From positions 2,356,001-2,420,000 of the forward strand of contig OY282365.1 of the NCBI GenBank assembly GCA_958295685.1: a stretch of 64,000 nt of DNA, given 5' to 3'. This DNA is from an uncultured Dehalococcoidia bacterium. GTDB taxonomy: Bacteria > Chloroflexota > Dehalococcoidia > Lucifugimonadales > CATQGZ01. The position numbers were made by a program, and so were the translations under genes. Every line of letters begins with the position of its first letter. Position 1 is the stretch's first letter. The notes below the pieces were generated by a model. It saw only the letters and a list, made by a program, of their open reading frames with translations. It had not been told where the DNA came from and made no database searches. Below are positions 60,127 to 64,000 of this stretch, in pieces.

Positions 60127-61260
60127 ATGATCTACGACGGACACGTCTACTGCGTACCCGACCAGAGGGGCCGCATGGGATACCGGGAGCGCGGGGAGTT
60201 CATGCGCCACCTCCACTACGGCATGGCTGTCAACTTCCAGCCCGCCTGGAGGGCGCGCGACGGCGCCCCAGCCGACAGCTCCGGCATGTACGACCCCGAC
60301 GCCGGACGCGGCGGCCCGGCCCTCAAAGAGTGCGAGTTTCGACCCGCAGGGTACGGCCGCTACGAATGGACCGTGGACGGCGAGACCTACGTCAAACAGG
60401 TGATGCCCCCCACGAACATCATAAACGGCTACACCGCCGAACAGCTCGTCGCCGAAATGGACCACGCCGACGTCGACTGGGGCATGATTCACCGCAGCTC
60501 ATACCTGGGCATCGGAAACGAATGGGTCGCCGACTGCGTCCGGCGATTCCCCGACCGGCTCCACGGACTCGCGCACGTCGAAGAATGGCTCGTACAATCC
60601 CAGCCCGACGAGTCGATAGCCAAGATACGGACCGCCGTCAAAGACCTCGGCCTACACGGGCTCCAGTGGCTCGCGGGAAACATCCGCTCTTACGGCCAGA
60701 CCCAGGCCGGAGACTCCGAAGGCTTCCTACCCTTCTGGGACGCCGTCGCAGACCTCGGAATACCCGTCTTCTTCACCACCAGCCCCGGATCCGACGCCGC
60801 AAAGACCACCGGCTCCCACCTCGACAACTTCGTCGAAGACATGAAGACCCTCCGGCGCTGGATGGAGAGATACCCCGACGTCAAAGTGGTCGTCACACAC
60901 GGCCTGCCGTTCCGAGAGTTCATGCGGGAAGACAGGGTCGAAATGCCCCAGGCCGTCATGGACGCCGTCCCCTCCGACAACCCCAACTACAACGTCCAGA
61001 TTCTCTTCGTCAACTCCCTAGGCGGCGACTACGACTACCCTGCGCCCCAGACGAAGCCGGTCCTGGAGCAGATGGCCCGACGGATAGGCGCCCACAGACT
61101 CATGTGGGGCACCGACATACCACAGAATCTCCGGCACTACACCTACAGACAGTCCCACGAGGCCATCAGCCGTTACTGCGGCGACGTACTCAGCCAGGAC
61201 GAGATAGACCTCATACTGGGCGGCAGCATGGCCCGCCTCATGGGTATCGAAGGGGCCTGA
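60127..61260 (+). CDS. Amidohydrolase-family protein, TIM-barrel (paralogue 2)
   Basis: 377 residues, aligned along its whole length with the gene at 58902: MIYDGHVYCVPD, GLAHVEEWLVQS, LGIPVFFTTSPG, VKVVVTHGLPF and LMWGTDIPQN. It lacks a ~20-residue insertion of the first copy (after RLHWDFLGPQ). CCAAGGGAGG precedes the ATG, 37 bases after the first gene. Tandem duplication with divergence suggests two related substrates or a hetero-oligomer. Like the first copy, HxH is replaced by HVY. Confidence 0.82.
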   Translation: MIYDGHVYCVPDQRGRMGYRERGEFMRHLHYGMAVNFQPAWRARDGAPADSSGMYDPDAGRGGPALKECEFRPAGYGRYEWTVDGETYVKQVMPPTNIINGYTAEQLVAEMDHADVDWGMIHRSSYLGIGNEWVADCVRRFPDRLHGLAHVEEWLVQSQPDESIAKIRTAVKDLGLHGLQWLAGNIRSYGQTQAGDSEGFLPFWDAVADLGIPVFFTTSPGSDAAKTTGSHLDNFVEDMKTLRRWMERYPDVKVVVTHGLPFREFMREDRVEMPQAVMDAVPSDNPNYNVQILFVNSLGGDYDYPAPQTKPVLEQMARRIGAHRLMWGTDIPQNLRHYTYRQSHEAISRYCGDVLSQDEIDLILGGSMARLMGIEGA

Positions 61261-61276
61261 GCGAAGGACGACCGGG

Positions 61277-63382
61277 GTGAGTCCGGTCCATCAGGCGCTC
61301 GCAGCAGCCGCCGCCCTCTGCCTCCTCGCCCTGCCGTCCGCCGCCTGCGGCAATGACGGCCAGCCGCCCACGAACCCGGGCGGACGGCCCCCCGTCACAC
61401 CCTTCACCGACGTCGCCAGACTCGAACCCTACCCCCCGAGGATATTCCAGGTCTGGAACGACCGCCCAGGCGTCGTCGTCTTCGACTACGACCGCGACGG
61501 AGACATGGACTTCTACGTCACCTCGCGCGGAGGATACGAAAACCGCCTCTACCGCAACCAGGACGGCGTCTTCACCGACGTGGCCGAACAGGCAGGCGCC
61601 GACGCCGCCCCATACCACAGCACCGGAGCCGTCGCGTGCGACTTCGACAACGACGGCTTCCAGGACCTATACGTAGGATCCTGGGGCAACCCCGAAGACG
61701 GCCTCGACTTCCGATCCCCCAGCGGCAGCCAGGGCAACTCCGACAGGCTGCTCCTCAACAACGGCGACGGAACATTCACCGACGTCACCGACGCGGCCTT
61801 CGGAGACGCGGTCAACCTCCGCTCGGCCTCCAGCATCGCCTGCGCCGACGTCGACCTCGACGGATGGCTCGACCTCTACGTCGGCAATCTCGCCGACGAG
61901 GACTTCCGCATCTTCACCACCCCGAACCACCCAGGACACCACAACGTACTGTACCGCAACAACGGAGACCTCACCTTCACCGACGTCTCCGAACAGGCCG
62001 GCGTCCGCGGCCCACAAATCCTGATGCGAGACCCCGAAGGAAAACCCATCCTCTTCACCGACCCAGAAACCGGCGAGACGTACGAAGGCTACGACCCCAC
62101 GCGCACGGACAGACTCGGCAACCGCGTCGGCGAGCCCACCGGCCAAACCCACGCCGTGCTCTTCTTCGACTATGACGACGACGGTGACCAGGACCTCTGG
62201 GTCGCCAACGACGGCGACCGGCTGCGAGTGTACCGCAATGACTCCACCCCCGGAGACCCCAGGTTCACACCGGTCGCGCACGCCATGGAAATAGACAAGG
62301 TCGGATCCTGGATGGGCTTTGCCGTTGGCGACTACGACTCGGACCAAGACCTCGACGTGTTCGTCGCAAACATCGGCCCGCACCTCCGGCGATGGCCGCG
62401 GCAGGAGAGACCCGGAGGCTCATGCGGCTACCACGACGCCTTCCCGTGGGGCACCTGCCTGCACTTCCTGCTGCGCAACGACGGCACACGCGGCGACCCC
62501 GACCTCGGCCCCGTCGGCCTCTTCCAGGACGTCGCCGCGGACACGCCCGTAACCCCCAGCCCCTTCATGCCCCCGGAATCCCTCAGACCCGGCGCCCTCG
62601 ACCCATCCTGGGAAACCCCAAAAGGGCTGGCAGCCTACGACTTCGGCTTCGGCGCCACATTCTTCGACTTCGACAACGACGGCGACCAGGACCTCTACTG
62701 GCTCGGCTCCACACTCGGCCGCGGCGAGTCCTCCAGAGGACACGTCTTCCCAGCAGCAGGCCGGATGCTCAGAGCGGACGGCTCCGGGGCCTTCGAGGAC
62801 GTCACCGTCAGGGCGCGCCTGCTCGACATCCTCAAGGTCGACTACTCCTCCCTCGACCCCGCCGCAGACATCGACGCCGACGCGCGCCGGATCGGAACCC
62901 AGTTCCACGAGAACGGCAAGGGACTCGCACACGGAGACCTCAACGGCGACGGCTACGTCGACCTGATCGGCGCCAACAGCAGCGGGCCCGTCACCATCAT
63001 AGAAGGCTACGAAGAACAGGCCCCAGGCCCCATTTTCGTATGGATGAACGGCGGCGGAAGCCGCCACTGGATCACTCTGCAACTCAGGGGCCGCATGGCG
63101 GTCGACGGCACGGGAAGCAACGCCGACGCCGTCGGCGCCCGCGTGCGAATCAAGACCCGCCCCAAGGCCGCGGAAGGCGCCGACCCCGCCACTCATTACC
63201 AGGTCCAGGAGGTCCGCGCAGGCTCAGGCTATCTCTCGATGGACAGCATCGACCTCGAATTCGGCCTCGCCGACGCCGCAGCCGTCGACGAAATCATCAT
63301 CTCCTGGCCCAGCGGAGTAACACAGACGCTCCACAACGTCAGAGCGGACAGAACCATCGTGATCGAAGAACCCAAAGAATAA
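61277..63382 (+). CDS. Secreted VCBS/FG-GAP-repeat protein with ASPIC/UnbV domain
   Basis: 701 residues. A hydrophobic signal (LAAAAALCLLALPSAAC) with a weak lipobox precedes several Ca-binding-like VCBS/FG-GAP repeats: VVFDYDRDGDMDFYV, ACDFDNDGFQDLYVG, FFDYDDDGDQDLWVAN, FFDFDNDGDQDLYW and GDLNGDGYVDLIG. The C-terminal ASPIC/UnbV domain (about 600-690) ends LEFGLADAAAVDEIIISWPS, then GVTQTLHNV. Likely exported and folded as a beta-propeller (CRTAC1-like). GTG start. Possibly cotranscribed with the two amidohydrolases (16-base gap). Ligand unknown. Confidence 0.87.
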   Translation: MSPVHQALAAAAALCLLALPSAACGNDGQPPTNPGGRPPVTPFTDVARLEPYPPRIFQVWNDRPGVVVFDYDRDGDMDFYVTSRGGYENRLYRNQDGVFTDVAEQAGADAAPYHSTGAVACDFDNDGFQDLYVGSWGNPEDGLDFRSPSGSQGNSDRLLLNNGDGTFTDVTDAAFGDAVNLRSASSIACADVDLDGWLDLYVGNLADEDFRIFTTPNHPGHHNVLYRNNGDLTFTDVSEQAGVRGPQILMRDPEGKPILFTDPETGETYEGYDPTRTDRLGNRVGEPTGQTHAVLFFDYDDDGDQDLWVANDGDRLRVYRNDSTPGDPRFTPVAHAMEIDKVGSWMGFAVGDYDSDQDLDVFVANIGPHLRRWPRQERPGGSCGYHDAFPWGTCLHFLLRNDGTRGDPDLGPVGLFQDVAADTPVTPSPFMPPESLRPGALDPSWETPKGLAAYDFGFGATFFDFDNDGDQDLYWLGSTLGRGESSRGHVFPAAGRMLRADGSGAFEDVTVRARLLDILKVDYSSLDPAADIDADARRIGTQFHENGKGLAHGDLNGDGYVDLIGANSSGPVTIIEGYEEQAPGPIFVWMNGGGSRHWITLQLRGRMAVDGTGSNADAVGARVRIKTRPKAAEGADPATHYQVQEVRAGSGYLSMDSIDLEFGLADAAAVDEIIISWPSGVTQTLHNVRADRTIVIEEPKE

Positions 63383-64000
63383 CCCGGCGCCCCGGCCAGG
63401 ATAGGCTTCGCAGCCCCGACGGCCCGCAGCACACCGCCATCCCCGCGAAAAGCCCGCCACGTCATTCCGGCAGAAGCCGGAACCCAGTCCCCGGCCTCCC
63501 TGCATCAATTCAACAGCCGCCCCAACGTGCTGGCCTGCGGTTACTAGCAACTCCACGTTCATGCAGGCGGGTTGCAGCCTGCAATCCCAACTGAGGCCAG
63601 CTTTAGGGGTAGGAGACTCCTGAATCGCCGCCTCTCCCGTGCCTCCCCATCCTTCCCAATCCTGACAATCCTCCAATCCTGATTGAAACTGTTCAGACTC
63701 TGTGAGATCCCGAAAGGGGAGTCCAGAGGGGTTCCCCCCCTCTGGCAGGGAGTCTGGCTCAAGGGCGTCATGGGCCTCCTCCCTCGCTACCGGTTCCCCT
63801 CTCCAGCGGGGGGTCTGGACCGGCGGGAGCCTGGCGGCGCCGAAGCTCTGGGTTCCCCCATAGCAGGGGTCTGGGGGCTTTGCCCCCAGTTTCCAATGGG
63901 TGGGCGGGTGGGGAAACCAGCCGTCCGCTTATCGGGACTGCGCTGACCGAAGACCTCATCAACTCTGAACAGTTACCCCTGATTCAGATATTGACAACCC
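63383..64000. other. Gene-free end region with hairpins and a repeat fragment
   Basis: No convincing coding sequence in 618 bases. It contains the REP-like element at 63461, a fragment CCCAATCCTGACAATCC (63655-63671) matching the reversed end of interspersed repeats A and B, and an 8-bp stem CTGGGGGC-TTT-GCCCCCAG at 63871-63889 that may terminate transcription. Several G- and C-runs around 63730-63930 look low-complexity. Confidence 0.55.
63461..63488. repeat. REP-like repeat, opposite orientation to 54794
   Basis: TTCCGGC (63465-63471), loop AGAA, GCCGGAA (63476-63482), within GTCATTCCGGCAGAAGCCGG; it is the reverse-complement type of the 54794-54822 element. It follows the VCBS protein gene by about 80 bases and could act as a terminator or mRNA-stabilising hairpin. 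Confidence 0.6.

Overview
The window is 64 kb of GC-rich bacterial chromosome. It starts inside a canonical S10-spc-alpha ribosomal protein locus and continues into mostly metabolic genes, many with PLP enzymes. Frequent TTG/GTG starts, tight stop-start overlaps, Sec use and a mix of soil/marine-type catabolic genes suggest a member of Chloroflexota (SAR202/Dehalococcoidia-like). That placement is inference from gene content only, held at low to moderate confidence. No rRNA, tRNA or CRISPR array was seen.

1-14.5 kb: the 3' end of rpsS, then rplV-rpsC-rplP-rpmC-rpsQ-rplN-rplX-rplE-rpsN-rpsH-rplF-rplR-rpsE-rpmD-rplO-secY-adk-map-infA-rpmJ-rpsM-rpsK-rpsD-rpoA-rplQ-truA-rplM-rpsI, all on +, near-overlapping. 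L5 has a long basic N-terminal extension and S17 an acidic C-terminal tail.

14.5-22.6 kb: two GSA-aminomutase-like class III aminotransferases flank a threonine-synthase-like gene. An isolated large DEAH helicase and a thioredoxin reductase follow. 22.6-29.1 kb (minus): rhodanese, class IV transaminase, orphan DNA methyltransferase, enoyl-CoA hydratase, ECF sigma factor (no canonical start codon), membrane anti-sigma and a SIMPL-domain protein. 29.6-33.2 kb (+): ftsH and an N-acyl-D-amino-acid deacylase. 33.2-43.8 kb (minus): gltB-gltD from a near-consensus promoter, a VPS10/sortilin-like beta-propeller protein and a class V aminotransferase. 44-48.4 kb (minus): an FtsX-type ABC exporter, a lipoprotein and a decayed duplicate of the ABC ATPase gene.

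48.4-52.9 kb: a glycine/sarcosine/betaine-reductase-like module. It holds a GrdB-type selenoprotein whose gene is interrupted by an in-frame TGA followed by a strong bSECIS hairpin, a GrdE-type subunit without the usual processing cysteine, and a divergent GrdC. No grdA, grdD, trxA-like partner or sel gene lies in the window. This is the most unusual system here. 53-54.7 kb: a single-chain GmrSD-type (DUF262+DUF1524) restriction-like protein. 54.9-58.5 kb (minus): infC (apparent ATA start)-rpmI-rplT, a sugar-phosphate isomerase, a beta-hydroxyacid dehydrogenase and a DUF4328 membrane protein. A MITE-like transposon remnant lies upstream of infC. 58.9-63.4 kb (+): two paralogous amidohydrolases and a VCBS/ASPIC-repeat secreted protein. 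The last 600 bases are repeats and hairpins.

A ~250-bp interspersed repeat carrying helically phased 10-11-bp TGTGACACT-type units occurs in two divergent promoter regions (17.2 and 29.3 kb), with a degenerate third copy between the divergent grdB and grdC genes.
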